Assembly (NCBI RefSeq): GCF_035989885.1
Contig: NZ_CP108520.1
Span: forward strand, 1-64,000
Length of the DNA: 64,000 bases
Direction: 5' to 3'
Source of the DNA: Streptomyces sp. NBC_01232
GTDB taxonomy: Bacteria > Actinomycetota > Actinomycetes > Streptomycetales > Streptomycetaceae
The translations under genes were made by a program, and so were the position numbers. The notes under the pieces were generated by a model. That model searched no databases, was not told the origin of the DNA, and saw only the letters and a list, made by a program, of their open reading frames with translations. Of this stretch, positions 40,834 through 50,453 are shown one piece after another (position 1 is the first letter of the stretch; every line of letters begins with the position of its first letter).

Positions 40834-42828
40834 TCAGGTGTGCGGGGGCGGTTGGGGCAGGGGCGGCTGTGTCCATCCGCGGGGCGGGGGTGGGGGGACG
40901 CGGCGGCCGGTGCGCAGCCGTTGGGTACGGGGCTGCGGGGTCTGGGCGCGGCGGCTGCTGGGGGCCGGGGGCTGCGTCGCCTTCCGAGCCCTCTGGGGGC
41001 GGTTGGGGGTGCTCCCCGCCGTGGGCGACATCCGCATGGGCCCGCCGGGCAGCTGCTGGTTGGCGGGGGTGGTCGGCGCGGGGATGGTCCGGGCCGTCGG
41101 GGAGTGCACCGGGGTCTGCTGTCCCTGCCCCTGTCCGGACGGAGGGGGGATGGTCCGTGCGGTGGACGAGCGAGCCGGGGTCTGCTGTCCCTGGCCGCGC
41201 TGCGCTCCGGCCGAGGTGGTGCGTGCGGTGCGGCGGCCGGCCGCGGCAAGGGTGGTGCCTGGTCCGGTGCCGCCCGGTCCGGTGCCGCGCCCGGGGCCCG
41301 TTCCCGTGCCGGGGCGGGGCGGGCGGCCGCCTGCCGGCGGGGGTGGGGGCGGCGGGGCGGGCGGGCGGGGCAGGCCGGTCCGCGGCGGAGCGGGGCGCCG
41401 GTGGCGGCGTTCCACCGCGTCGCCGAGCCGGCGCGAAAGGCGGCCCGGGGTCCGCAGGACGCGGCCGGCGTGACGGCTGAGGCTGCGGGTTGCCAGTGCG
41501 CCGAGCAGCGCGCCCGCGCCGTTTCCGCCGGCGGGGCCGGCGCCTCCGACAATGCTGGTCAGGATGCCTCGGTACTTGAACGCCGAGATCGCGCCCGCGA
41601 TGGAGAGGGCCGAGCATCCGAGCCACCCGTACGTCGGCATCGCGAGGGCGGTGACCATCTGAATGATCATTACTGCGCCGGCGGTCAGGGTGGTGATCGC
41701 GGATTGCATGACGACGCCGACAAGGGCGTCCGCCCACCGCACGCCCCACTGGCGGGGCCGGCCCGGGATCACCCACAGCGCTGCGAACAGCGGCCCCACC
41801 ACCAGCAGGAACAGCGCGGCCATCATCGCCGCGATGCTGCCGAAGAGCAGGACGATCAAGAGCAGCCCGAAGAGCAACGCGACGGGGACGGCGATGACCA
41901 GGACTCCGGCCCGTTCCAGGGGGCGGTGCCCCTGGCGATAGGACTGCGACTCGGCACCGACGTCGCCGTCGTCCAGGTTCTCCTTCAGGTATTCCTTCCG
42001 CTTCTCCAAGTCAGTGCCGAGGTCGAGCACCTTGCGCCCGTGCTCCCGGCAGAGCTGCATCGACCCGAACTCCGCCAAACACCACGGGACGCCGACGTAG
42101 ACCCGCCACACGGTGTCGGTGGCTCGGCGGACCACCCGGTCCGAGGCGTCACCGGGGTACGTCGTCGTGTGCCCGAGGGCGAATGGGGTCTTCTCGATCC
42201 CTCCGCCGGCCGAGCCGATCCCGGCGTCCGTGGCGGACATGGCAACTTCGGTGCCGAGCATGCGGCCGGAGTTCACCCCGTCCACCCATACCTGGGGCGT
42301 CGTGAGCAGGGTGGCCGCGGCCACTGCGGAAACCAGCACCCAGGACAGGTCTGTGAACCCGCCCCCGTCGCCGCGCTGCGCCCGCAGGAACGCCACCAGG
42401 CCGCCGACTGCGAGAGCGGAAGGGAACAGTCCGGCCATCACCGCGCCCGCGCTGCCGCTGATCGCCTGCGTCAGGGGGCCCTGCACCTCGGGCAGGTCGG
42501 TCATCCCGAAGGTCCAGCCGGCCAGCGTGGAGACGGCGGAGCCGATGGTGACCAGCAGCACGAGGAGGACGTCCGCGATCATGTGCAGGGCGGGGTCCAG
42601 GAAGTCGAACTGCCCGTAGTCCTTGTCGAGTCGCCAGGTCAGTAGGTGCGGATAGGTCTCGTACATGGTTCCGCCGCCCGTGGGGGCGAGCGGGGCGGGG
42701 AGCAGCCCGCCCACCCCGTCCGGGTCGACGGTTTCGGCGTGCGCGGCCCCGGTCGTGACGGCAAGGGTGGTGACCACCGCTAGGGCGGGGAGGGCGAGGG
42801 TCCGGCCGCGCGGCATGCGCCGGCTCAT
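40834..42828 (-). CDS. VirB6-like polytopic membrane protein
   Basis: 664 aa. A signal-peptide-like start (MSRRMPRGRTLALPALAVVTTLAVTTGAAHA) is followed by about eight hydrophobic segments in two groups: LHMIADVLLVLLVTIGSAVSTLAGW to about residue 180, and LVIAVPVALLFGLLLIVLLFG through about 480. The C-terminus is a very Pro/Arg/Gly-rich basic tail (residues about 510-664) that probably lies in the cytoplasm and could contact DNA or ATPases. Its start overlaps the lipoprotein stop (ATGA). VirB6 proteins form the inner-membrane channel of type IV secretion systems. Confidence 0.75.
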   Translation of the reverse strand: MSRRMPRGRTLALPALAVVTTLAVTTGAAHAETVDPDGVGGLLPAPLAPTGGGTMYETYPHLLTWRLDKDYGQFDFLDPALHMIADVLLVLLVTIGSAVSTLAGWTFGMTDLPEVQGPLTQAISGSAGAVMAGLFPSALAVGGLVAFLRAQRGDGGGFTDLSWVLVSAVAAATLLTTPQVWVDGVNSGRMLGTEVAMSATDAGIGSAGGGIEKTPFALGHTTTYPGDASDRVVRRATDTVWRVYVGVPWCLAEFGSMQLCREHGRKVLDLGTDLEKRKEYLKENLDDGDVGAESQSYRQGHRPLERAGVLVIAVPVALLFGLLLIVLLFGSIAAMMAALFLLVVGPLFAALWVIPGRPRQWGVRWADALVGVVMQSAITTLTAGAVMIIQMVTALAMPTYGWLGCSALSIAGAISAFKYRGILTSIVGGAGPAGGNGAGALLGALATRSLSRHAGRVLRTPGRLSRRLGDAVERRHRRPAPPRTGLPRPPAPPPPPPPAGGRPPRPGTGTGPGRGTGPGGTGPGTTLAAAGRRTARTTSAGAQRGQGQQTPARSSTARTIPPPSGQGQGQQTPVHSPTARTIPAPTTPANQQLPGGPMRMSPTAGSTPNRPQRARKATQPPAPSSRRAQTPQPRTQRLRTGRRVPPPPPRGWTQPPLPQPPPHT

Positions 42829-43346
42829 CCGGCCACCCGGCTCAGGGCGGAGGCGGCCGGGTCTGCGGAGTGCGTCAGGTCGGTGTCGGCCACGTCCTCG
42901 CGCTGCTCCACCCACCAGGTACCGCCGGCTTCGGTCATGCGCAGGGCCGTGAAGGACGTCCGGGCCGGCTTGCCGGGCCAGGTGACGGTGTGGGTGGTGA
43001 TCACGCCCCATCCCGCCGGGTGGTCGGACGTCGCCGGTACGCGGGTGGGCGGCCGGTCCAGGAGGACGGGGCCGATCGCCGGGCCGGACGGGTCCGGGGG
43101 TTCGGGGGTGGGGTGCCGGTCGTGGCAGGCGGTGCGGCGGGCGGCCGTCATCAGGTCGCAGGCCGTGGTCCAGTCGTCGGCGACCACCGCCCCCATGTAG
43201 GTGCGGGCGCGGTCGGCTGCGACGGCGGACGGGTCCGCGGCCGGTGGCGGGGCGCTGTTCTTCTCGCTGGTGGTGCCGGAGCAGCCGGCGGCCAGGGCGG
43301 CGAGCAGGGCCAGGCCGAGGGCGGCGGTTCGCGGGCGGGCGGTCAT
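42825..43346 (-). CDS. Transfer lipoprotein
   Basis: 173 aa with lipobox signal peptide (LGLALLAALAAGCSG). The mature part has a TcpC/NTF2-like pattern with internal Cys pair: DRARTYMGAVVADDWTTACDLMTAARRTACH, then GWGVITTHTVTW and GGTWWVEQRE. It is coupled to both neighbours by ATGA overlaps, so it is a structural part of the transfer machine and probably sits outside the membrane, with VirB7-like placement. Confidence 0.75.
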   Translation of the reverse strand: MTARPRTAALGLALLAALAAGCSGTTSEKNSAPPPAADPSAVAADRARTYMGAVVADDWTTACDLMTAARRTACHDRHPTPEPPDPSGPAIGPVLLDRPPTRVPATSDHPAGWGVITTHTVTWPGKPARTSFTALRMTEAGGTWWVEQREDVADTDLTHSADPAASALSRVAG

Positions 43347-45871
43347 ACGTGCACTCCGTCGTGGGCGGCCTCGGCGTCCGTGTCTTCGGCGGCGCGGGGG
43401 GAGGTGTCGAGCAGGTCGAGGAGTTCGGCCGTGGGCACGTCCCACTGGACGGTTGCGGCGCCGAATCTCTGGTCTCGGGTGATCGAGTGGCCGTGCCGGG
43501 TCTCGTCTCCGTGGCCGTCGGCCAGGGACCGGATCCGTTCGCGGGTCTCCTTGCCGACCGGGAGCCCCAGCAGCTCCGCAAGCGCGTCCTGCTGCGGCGC
43601 GCTGGTGAGCTGAAACCCGACAACCATGGCCAGCTGCTCGATGACGCCGGGGAGCATCAGCAGCCCGGTGGCATCCTGCGTGTCGAGCCCGAACCTGACG
43701 CCCAGCGCGCGGCCGACCCTGGCGATGTAGTCGAGGAAGTGCCGGCCCTGGACTGTGCCGGTGAGCACGTGCACCTCAGGCACCATGATCACTTTTGCGA
43801 GGGTGCGCAGGTCGGGCCGGCCGGCGGTGGTGACCCCGTACGCCAGGAGCGAGTGCATCACCGCGACGGACAGGGCCTGTACGGACGTCCACCGTTCCCG
43901 CTCCTCACCGGGACCGGGCAGGGACAGGCCGGGGAGTTGGACGACCCATACGCCCGGCTGTGTGGTCAGCGGCGGGACGGCGCCGGGCTGCGGGCGCCCC
44001 ATGAACAGCGCCCCGTGCGGGGTCTGGGACAGCTCGTAGAGCGCTTCACCGGTCGCGGCGGCCACGGCGTCCGCCGAGTCGCGCAGGTGCTGGACGACCT
44101 GCCACGTCGCGGGGTTCGGGGAACTGCTGATCACGGCATTGGTGGCGGCCTGCAGAGCTACCTCGGCGCCGGCAGCCCGCAGGTGTGCCGGGGTCACCAG
44201 CGACAGCTGCGCGGGTACTTCGGCGCGGGCGGCGTCGCGGCCGGCTTCGGCCAGGAGCGGGATCAGGTCGGCGGCCCCGGCGTGCGCGCGGCTCATCTGC
44301 ACCAGCCGGGACGGCAGTCCGTACCGGTCCGCCGCGGCCGCCAGCCCGCCAAGGTCTCCCTTGAAGTCCAGGGCCAGCACCCACGCACCGGAGTGGGCGG
44401 CCTCCAGGGCCATCATCATTCCGGCGGTCGTTTTGCCCTTCCCGGACCGGCCGATGTAGGCGACGGTCGTTGCGTCGCGGCCGTCCGCCAGCGGTGGCAG
44501 GCGCACCACGCCCGGCGTCGAGCCGGTCAGGTAGCCGATCACGGGACCGTGGTCAGAACCGACCCGTGCCCCGCCCCACCACCAGGCCCCCGCCATGGCG
44601 GCCGTGTCGCGGACGTGCCCGAGGTCGGGCACCCGCACCCGGTCCCCCGGCCACGTCTCCACCCACAAGGCGCGCTGCTCGTCCACGCCGACCTGCACCG
44701 TGATCCCAAGGTCCGCGTAGTGGGCGGACACCGCGTCCACCCGCGCCCGCAGGTCCTCCAGGCCGATCGTGGACGTGACGACCAGCCGGGGGTGGTCCTC
44801 GACCAGGGACAGGTGCTCGCGCTCCAGATCGCCGCGCAACTCCGCCATGGCCTCGCCTGCATCGGTGATGACCTGCCCGGGGTCACCGATGGCGTGCGTG
44901 GACGCGCTGTGGGTCTGTTCGCGCACCAGCTTCGCGGTCTCGTCGGTGCGCGCGATGGCCTGCCGTTTGGGCAGGACCCGCAGCCGTACGGACGCCTCCG
45001 GGCTCACCGGCGCCAGCCGGCCGACCGCGTCGCCCTGGTCCTCGTCGTCGGGCGGAAGGTAGGAGACCTCCGCCAGGATGCGCAGCCACTCCCCCGGCCC
45101 CGGACTCAGCATGCGCTCCGGGAAAGCAACCATCGGGAGCACGGCCACCCACGCCGCTACGTCGCCGGCGGCGTCGACCATCCGCAGATGATCGGGGTAG
45201 GGCAGAACGCGGCCGCGGGTCAGCGCGGCCAGCGCGGCACCGGTCACCAGAGATCGGCCGTCCACCGGGGCCGGCACACCCCGGTGCTGCTCCCGGGTGA
45301 CCATCCAGGCCAGCAGTTCCACCGTGGCGGCCGAGCAGCGCCAGGGCGAGGACTCCAGCCGGCGGCCGAGGCGCCGGGCGGCGGCGTGCCAGGTCGCGAG
45401 TTCCCGCGCGGGCACCCCCGAGGACGAGACCCCGGCGGCCTCCGTGATGCGGCGGCCGGCCGGGCGCCGGCGGGCGCCGAGGCGGACGCCGAGCAGGACG
45501 TGGCGGATCGGCAGGGCGATCTGGTCGAGGCGGGCGGCTCGGTCCTCCGCCCACTCCTCCCACTGGCCCGCCGTGTAGATCTCGGAGGCCTCGGCCCGGT
45601 AGTCGTCCGCGGAGTACGGCGACCACAGCACCCGCAGGTGCACGTCCATCCCGGCCAGCACGGACGTGAGCGCGGTCTCGGCGCGGGCCTGCTCGGCGTC
45701 GCGCTCGTCCTCGCCCAGCAGATCGGAGTTGGACGTCTCGCACGTCCACCAGGCCCACGCGTCGGTGTCGGTGAGGATCAGGCCGTCCGTGATCCCCTCG
45801 TACCGCGGCGGCGGTGCGGACCGCTCCCCGCCGACCCCCAGCAGGTTCGTGATCTTCCCCAGCACACTCAC
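43343..45871 (-). CDS. VirB4-like transfer ATPase
   Basis: 842 aa from GTG 45871. Walker A is YIGRSGKGKTTAGMM (around residue 475), followed by ALDFKGDLGGLAAAAD, and the Walker B region is KVIMVPEVHVLTG (around 705), then RFGLDTQDATGLLM. The N-terminal 450 residues match the long non-ATPase half of VirB4/TcpF-type proteins. It powers assembly and substrate transfer in type IV secretion. The start overlaps the stop of the TcpE-like gene (GTGA). A longer open frame upstream is a shadow. Confidence 0.88.
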   Translation of the reverse strand: MSVLGKITNLLGVGGERSAPPPRYEGITDGLILTDTDAWAWWTCETSNSDLLGEDERDAEQARAETALTSVLAGMDVHLRVLWSPYSADDYRAEASEIYTAGQWEEWAEDRAARLDQIALPIRHVLLGVRLGARRRPAGRRITEAAGVSSSGVPARELATWHAAARRLGRRLESSPWRCSAATVELLAWMVTREQHRGVPAPVDGRSLVTGAALAALTRGRVLPYPDHLRMVDAAGDVAAWVAVLPMVAFPERMLSPGPGEWLRILAEVSYLPPDDEDQGDAVGRLAPVSPEASVRLRVLPKRQAIARTDETAKLVREQTHSASTHAIGDPGQVITDAGEAMAELRGDLEREHLSLVEDHPRLVVTSTIGLEDLRARVDAVSAHYADLGITVQVGVDEQRALWVETWPGDRVRVPDLGHVRDTAAMAGAWWWGGARVGSDHGPVIGYLTGSTPGVVRLPPLADGRDATTVAYIGRSGKGKTTAGMMMALEAAHSGAWVLALDFKGDLGGLAAAADRYGLPSRLVQMSRAHAGAADLIPLLAEAGRDAARAEVPAQLSLVTPAHLRAAGAEVALQAATNAVISSSPNPATWQVVQHLRDSADAVAAATGEALYELSQTPHGALFMGRPQPGAVPPLTTQPGVWVVQLPGLSLPGPGEERERWTSVQALSVAVMHSLLAYGVTTAGRPDLRTLAKVIMVPEVHVLTGTVQGRHFLDYIARVGRALGVRFGLDTQDATGLLMLPGVIEQLAMVVGFQLTSAPQQDALAELLGLPVGKETRERIRSLADGHGDETRHGHSITRDQRFGAATVQWDVPTAELLDLLDTSPRAAEDTDAEAAHDGVHV

Positions 45872-46437
45872 GTGCTCTGCCCCTTCCTCCGGCCGCGCCC
45901 GGCGGCGATCTTCACCATGTGGTCCGGCCCGTACAGGCGGACCGTGTGCGCGAGTTCCACCGCCGGGCCGGCCGGCGGGACGGCCTCCGTGTCCGCCCCG
46001 CCTGCCAGCCGGCTCGCCAGCCGCGATCCGAGCGCCCGCGTCAGGGTCGGGGCGTGGCGCTCCCACCGGGCGGACCGCGGAATCCACTCCGACCGGTGCG
46101 CGACAACCCGGCCTCCGCAGATCACCGGGCGGTGCCCGTGGACCTGGTAGTGCGCGCCGATGACCCACGTCGCCAGAACGGCGCGGCGGTCGCAGCTCTT
46201 CGACGGCTGCGCCCCCAGCACCGTGACGACCACGGGCGGGAGCAGGTAGAGGGTGAGCCACTGAACGGACGGGAACCCGATGGAGAGGAACAGCAGCCCG
46301 TCCCAGGAGGTGAATACGAGCACGCCTAGCAGCAGGGTCCTGCGGGAAACTCCCTGCCCGAGGTCTACGCCGAAGATTTCATGCTGTTTGGGTTCAAGTC
46401 GATTGAAGTAGCTGGTGTATGTCATCCCTTGGCGCAT
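45868..46437 (-). CDS. TcpE/VirB3-like membrane protein
   Basis: 189 aa. Near the N-terminus, YTSYFNRLEPKQHEIFGVDLGQGVSRRTLLLGVLVF leads into two adjacent hydrophobic helices (residues about 36-80), and a long basic cytoplasmic tail follows (ending AGRGRRKGQ). This is the pattern of TcpE/PrgI/VirB3 subunits that partner VirB4. It shares a TGATG overlap with the upstream pilin-like gene. ATG 46425 is an alternative start. Confidence 0.7.
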   Translation of the reverse strand: MRQGMTYTSYFNRLEPKQHEIFGVDLGQGVSRRTLLLGVLVFTSWDGLLFLSIGFPSVQWLTLYLLPPVVVTVLGAQPSKSCDRRAVLATWVIGAHYQVHGHRPVICGGRVVAHRSEWIPRSARWERHAPTLTRALGSRLASRLAGGADTEAVPPAGPAVELAHTVRLYGPDHMVKIAAGRGRRKGQST

Positions 46438-46679
46438 CAGCTCATGGCCGCTTTGGCGATATCGGATACGGTAGTGAGCGCCGTATCCGGGATGAGCACA
46501 AAGAAGGCCGAGAAGGCTGCTCCGCCAAAGAAGCTGAGCTTCTTATTGAAGTCGTCTTCCCACGACAGCTTGGTGGCCTTGATTGCGCAGCTACACATCA
46601 GGACGGCTGCACAGATCGGCATCACAACGCTTTTCAGGCCGCTCCCGTTCACCACTGCGAGCATGAATTGTTCAGTCAC
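46437..46679 (-). CDS. Small VirB2-like membrane protein
   Basis: 80 aa with two hydrophobic helices (GLKSVVMPICAAVLMCSCAIKA and LSFFGGAAFSAFFVLIPDTAL) separated by a charged loop (TKLSWEDDFNKK), matching the size and topology of VirB2-type pilins/channel peptides. It is the first small gene after the TcpC-like gene. Assignment rests on operon position and topology, not sequence. Confidence 0.6.
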   Translation of the reverse strand: MTEQFMLAVVNGSGLKSVVMPICAAVLMCSCAIKATKLSWEDDFNKKLSFFGGAAFSAFFVLIPDTALTTVSDIAKAAMS

Positions 46680-46701
46680 TTTGTCTCTCCCTTTTCTCTT
46701 G

Positions 46702-47682
46702 TCAGGTCAGGTCGTCGCCGGAGATACCGGCGACCTGCCAGCGGCCGGCGCGGGCGCTTTCCACGCGTGTGAGCTGCACCCGATATGCCTGCGTGATCTC
46801 GCCCCCGCCGGTCGCCCAGACCACCCGGGCCACCCCGTGCCGGTCCGATCCCGAGCCGGGGGCGGCCTCCCACCCCTGAACTGCCCGCAGCTCGACTCCA
46901 CCCGGGAGGGCCGGCACGACCGTGCCGGGGGCTGCGGCCTGGGCGGCCCCACCCGCCGCCCACGCCCGGAAGAAGCCATCGACTGCGCTCCTCGTCGCCG
47001 TGGAGAACGCCAGGTCAGCACCCCGCGTCGAGGGTTCCGGGCCGGCGGCGGGTTCCTCGGGGACGCCGAGGAGCGCGGGCGGGCCGCTCACCGCCAGCCG
47101 CCCCGCGCCGACCACCACGACGGGGATATCCAGGGCCACCCACCGGGCCGGCCCGGTCCCCGGGGATACCTGGGCGTCGATCCGGACCCGGGCGCGGCCG
47201 TCCTTGCCCACGACGACCGGGCCCGGGACGACCAGGCCGGCCGTCTGCGCTCCTCGCCTGTCCCACCCCAGCTGCGGGTCCACCCCGGATGCCAGGACGG
47301 CCGACAGTTCCCGTGCCCGGTCGGCCGGCTTGGCTTCGTCCCAGGTCAGGTAGGCGCGGGCGGCCCGGACGGCGAGGGCTCGGGCGGCATCGTCCGGGTA
47401 CGCGGCCGCGGTCGGTCCGGGCGCGGGTACGACCTGCGGGGCCTGGTCGTGGGGGGCAAGAATGCTGCGGGCCGCGGCAAAGGCCACCAGGGCGACCGTG
47501 CCCCAAAATGCGACGGGGCCGAGGCGGGCGAGGCCGGCAGGCCGCTCCTGAACGATGGCCCACGGCGGCGCGACACTCTTTGTCTGCGAATGCGCTGCTG
47601 TTTCTTTCTGAGACTCAGCGACGGATACCCATGGGTTTACCGGAGGTGGCTGCGGAGTCTCCTTCTTTTTCCTGTTCCACAT
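46702..47682 (-). CDS. TcpC/VirB8-like transfer protein, first copy
   Basis: 326 aa. A cytoplasmic Lys/Pro-rich start (MWNRKKKETPQPPP), one transmembrane helix (LGPVAFWGTVALVAFAAARSIL, residues about 55-76), then two NTF2-like domains: the first around WDEAKPADRARELSAVLASGVDPQLGW, the second around RSAVDGFFRAWAAGGAAQAAAPG to the end. This two-domain layout is that of TcpC of conjugative elements. ATG 47682 is the natural start. Confidence 0.75.
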   Translation of the reverse strand: MWNRKKKETPQPPPVNPWVSVAESQKETAAHSQTKSVAPPWAIVQERPAGLARLGPVAFWGTVALVAFAAARSILAPHDQAPQVVPAPGPTAAAYPDDAARALAVRAARAYLTWDEAKPADRARELSAVLASGVDPQLGWDRRGAQTAGLVVPGPVVVGKDGRARVRIDAQVSPGTGPARWVALDIPVVVVGAGRLAVSGPPALLGVPEEPAAGPEPSTRGADLAFSTATRSAVDGFFRAWAAGGAAQAAAPGTVVPALPGGVELRAVQGWEAAPGSGSDRHGVARVVWATGGGEITQAYRVQLTRVESARAGRWQVAGISGDDLT

Positions 47683-47773
47683 GCTCGCGCAACGACTTAA
47701 GCCCCCTCCAGGTGTGGCCATTGACGTTTTTCCACTCTTTCGATAAGCCCTCGGGACGGTTTTCGAAAATGAG

Positions 47774-49897
47774 TTAGGGACGACTCTGAGCGCTGGCCTG
47801 CCAGCGCTCCAGCCAATCCTCGATCTCGTCCCGGGCGTAGTAGGTGACGCGCCCGTCAGGAATCCCGGAAGGGAACTCAATGCCCTTCTTCGCGCTGCGC
47901 CCCTTGTAGACCTTGGCCGTGGCGTAGTCCCACGGCAGCAGCCCCGCCCCGCATGCCTCGGCGAGGCTGAACAGCTCCACCGCCGGCTGCGGAGCAGCCC
48001 CGCTTGCGCCGGTTACCCCGCCTGTTACCCCAGCCGTTACCGGAACCCCTGTTACCGCCCCTGACCTGGGAGGAACCACCCCAACCGCCCGGTTCGGGCG
48101 GAGGGTAACAGCCCCACCCATCACCGGGTGGGCGGGGCCGAGGCGGCCGCCGACGAGGAAGTCCGGGATGGCCAGCGACTCGGCTGTCCTCAGCGTCTCG
48201 GCAGTGATCCACGGGGCTCGCTCGCCGGCGTCGAACCAGGCCGGCGCAGACGGCGCCCAATCAAGCCGGGTAGAAACTTCCGGAACGATGTATGCAGGCT
48301 GGAATTCACGCGCCCATAGTCCGTTTGTCTCCGGGTTGATTCGCCCATCCGCAAAAACCCCTCGCCCGGGAACGGTGGTGTCTGGGGACACCATGGGAGT
48401 GGACGCACCAAACGCGACAGCCCATGACGGGGAATCACAGAACCCGAGCTGCGCTTTCCATCCGATCTGCGCGCGCTCCATTGTTCCCCCGAAATAGGCA
48501 TTGGCCCACTGCTGCGCTCCGACGCCGAATCGGTGATCGGCCGAGCGCCCTTGGAGAAGCCCGATGGAGAACCACTCTGCGAACGGAGGGATCCCCCGGC
48601 CTTTGATCTGATATTTCCACCAGATCAGGGCCATTTTCATCATGGTGGGCAACTCGTCCGCCACCATGAGCCGAGGCACGAGCAATTGCCTTAGGGCGGG
48701 ATCGCCGGTTTTACCGATGGCGGTTTCGGCGGCCATCATCGACATGAGATATTCACCGAGCGCCGCCACGCATTCGGCGGGAGTCTTGTGAACACGAACG
48801 CCGCTCTTGCCCTCGGCTTCCGCCATGGAATTTTGCTTGGTATCCAGGATGTCCACCAACACCCCGTTTTCCCGAGCGTGCACCACCCCGAGGTAGAGGA
48901 CCGTGGACTTACCCGATCCAGTCAGGCCACCCACACCGAAATGCGGTGTCGCGGACTTGGTCCGGATTACCACATCCTCCAGGTCATAGCCCCGAACCGC
49001 TTGACCCACATACACCTGATACGGGTCCCTGCTGGCCTTCCACTCCACCGATTCCGGAAGTGTCGGAACCTTCCGCGGAGGCTCCTTACGGATCCACTCA
49101 GCGAAAGGCGCGGAGTCCGCCCGGTGCCACTTTTCCGACCATTCACCGGGGAGCCGATCGGTCACCGCGGCGGTAATCGCTCGCTTACCGGCCTCTCCCC
49201 CGGGCCACCCCGCCGGCAGCCGCAGCACCACCCTGGCCCCGGGCACCGAGACGTCGTCGGACAGCACCAGCCACCGCTCCCGGCGCTGTGACTCGTCCAC
49301 CCCCAGCGCGGGACGCAGGGCCGCCCACATCCCCGGACCGTGGACCAGGTCCGCGCCGGCCGGCCGCGGGCGCCACCACCCGAGGACCGCCGGGCCCGTC
49401 ACCGCGGCCGCGACCCCGGCGGCGGACAGGACACCGGTCCCGGCGGCCGCCACCGACCACCAGCCGCTCCAGCCCGCCACCACGGCCGCGGGGACGACCA
49501 GCCGAACCGATGCACGGGCAACACCCGGCCAGCAGGACCACCGTCCGGCGCCGGCCGTGATGGTGCGCAGCACCGTGTGCTGCTGCTTCCCGGGGGCGTC
49601 CGGGGCTCCGGCGGCGAGGTCGGCGGCCGTACGGTCGCGCACCACCTCCTCCCCCGCGCACCACCAACTGGCCGACGAGGAGGGGTCACCGGGCTTGATG
49701 TCTCGGCCGGCCAGAAAGCGCACCAGCACCGTGTCCCCGGCCCGCCGCGGCGCCGACGCGTCGGACCGCCCAGAGCGGGCCCGGTCCTTCTGCCGCTGCT
49801 GCGCCAGCGCACCCGCCGCCGGAATGCCGATCATCACGGCGGCCGCCGCTGCTTTCCCCGGTTCCTCGGCCACCCACGCCCACAGATCCCCGTACAC
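47774..49897 (-). CDS. FtsK/VirD4-like coupling ATPase with C-terminal HTH
   Basis: About 707 aa from GTG 49897 (GGAGGG 7 bases upstream; ATG 49915 also open). Two N-terminal hydrophobic segments (residues about 13-25 and 115-170) are followed by an FtsK-type motor: Walker A GVGGLTGSGKSTVL (around residue 325), Walker B PRLMVADELPTM (around 405). The C-terminal 70 residues hold a MerR/excisionase-like winged HTH (SLAEACGAGLLPWDYATAKVYKG ... VTYYARDEIEDWLERW), unusual for a coupling protein and suggesting direct recognition of the element's DNA. No relaxase gene lies nearby. A broken copy of its 5' third is at 54075-54510. Confidence 0.85.
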   Translation of the reverse strand: MYGDLWAWVAEEPGKAAAAAVMIGIPAAGALAQQRQKDRARSGRSDASAPRRAGDTVLVRFLAGRDIKPGDPSSSASWWCAGEEVVRDRTAADLAAGAPDAPGKQQHTVLRTITAGAGRWSCWPGVARASVRLVVPAAVVAGWSGWWSVAAAGTGVLSAAGVAAAVTGPAVLGWWRPRPAGADLVHGPGMWAALRPALGVDESQRRERWLVLSDDVSVPGARVVLRLPAGWPGGEAGKRAITAAVTDRLPGEWSEKWHRADSAPFAEWIRKEPPRKVPTLPESVEWKASRDPYQVYVGQAVRGYDLEDVVIRTKSATPHFGVGGLTGSGKSTVLYLGVVHARENGVLVDILDTKQNSMAEAEGKSGVRVHKTPAECVAALGEYLMSMMAAETAIGKTGDPALRQLLVPRLMVADELPTMMKMALIWWKYQIKGRGIPPFAEWFSIGLLQGRSADHRFGVGAQQWANAYFGGTMERAQIGWKAQLGFCDSPSWAVAFGASTPMVSPDTTVPGRGVFADGRINPETNGLWAREFQPAYIVPEVSTRLDWAPSAPAWFDAGERAPWITAETLRTAESLAIPDFLVGGRLGPAHPVMGGAVTLRPNRAVGVVPPRSGAVTGVPVTAGVTGGVTGASGAAPQPAVELFSLAEACGAGLLPWDYATAKVYKGRSAKKGIEFPSGIPDGRVTYYARDEIEDWLERWQASAQSRP

Positions 49898-50009
49898 CCG
49901 CCGCCCTCCGTCCAATGGACAGACCCGTCCTCATGCAGAGCAACGAGGGCAGACCGCAGCAGAAACCCCCGGATGCAAGGCATCGGGGGGCTGACGTCCA
50001 ACCGGTGGA

Positions 50010-50453
50010 TCACGCAGCGCGGCGGCCGAACACCTGGCTGACGAGGAGGACGAATCCCATCCTCGGCGCAAAAAGGAGCAGCTGCATCGCGAACGTGGCC
50101 GCCTCCGCGGGGGCCATGACGCTCATCTCTGCCAGCCACTCCTGGCGGTAGCGGCCGCGCTGGCTGGGAGGCAAGAAGGCCAGAGCCAGGGCAACCCTCC
50201 GCTGCTCTGCCGTGCGGGTGCGCCGTCGGTGGGCGCGCACCAGCACCTGACCCGTGCGGGCGCGCCGCACGTGGCCGCGCACCGGCACATGACCCGGCAG
50301 TGTGAGCTCTCCATCCTCCTGCCGCCAGGTAACTGTCCAGCCAGCGTATTTCCCGGAATCGATGGTCTTGGTCTCCCCAGGTGTCGGCAGCAGGAGGACT
50401 TCGTCCTGATCCCCGCCGATCATGATCCCCAAGCTGTGCCGCGTGTGGTCCAT
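50010..50453 (-). CDS. PadR-operon membrane protein, second copy
   Basis: 147 aa. N-terminal half: GIMIGGDQDEVLLLPTPGETKTIDSGKYAGWTVTW, beta-rich. C-terminal half: RRVALALAFLPPSQRGRYRQEWLAEM, then PAEAATFAMQLLLFAPRMGFVLLVSQVFGRRAA, the same block as in the gene upstream. That block includes an amphipathic/hydrophobic helix that may insert into the membrane. Start ATG overlaps the upstream stop (TGATG). It is paralogous to the upstream gene over the C-terminal 65 residues. Confidence 0.65.
   Translation of the reverse strand: MDHTRHSLGIMIGGDQDEVLLLPTPGETKTIDSGKYAGWTVTWRQEDGELTLPGHVPVRGHVRRARTGQVLVRAHRRRTRTAEQRRVALALAFLPPSQRGRYRQEWLAEMSVMAPAEAATFAMQLLLFAPRMGFVLLVSQVFGRRAA

Noticed and set aside
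39826..42645. 939-aa plus-strand frame over the transfer operon
   Set aside because: Antisense to three coupled transfer genes. Its Gly/Arg/His-rich composition is typical of shadow frames in GC-rich DNA.
43244..46150. 968-aa plus-strand frame opposite the VirB4-like gene
   Set aside because: Same reason: the minus strand has Walker motifs, overlapping starts and stops, and normal codon bias.
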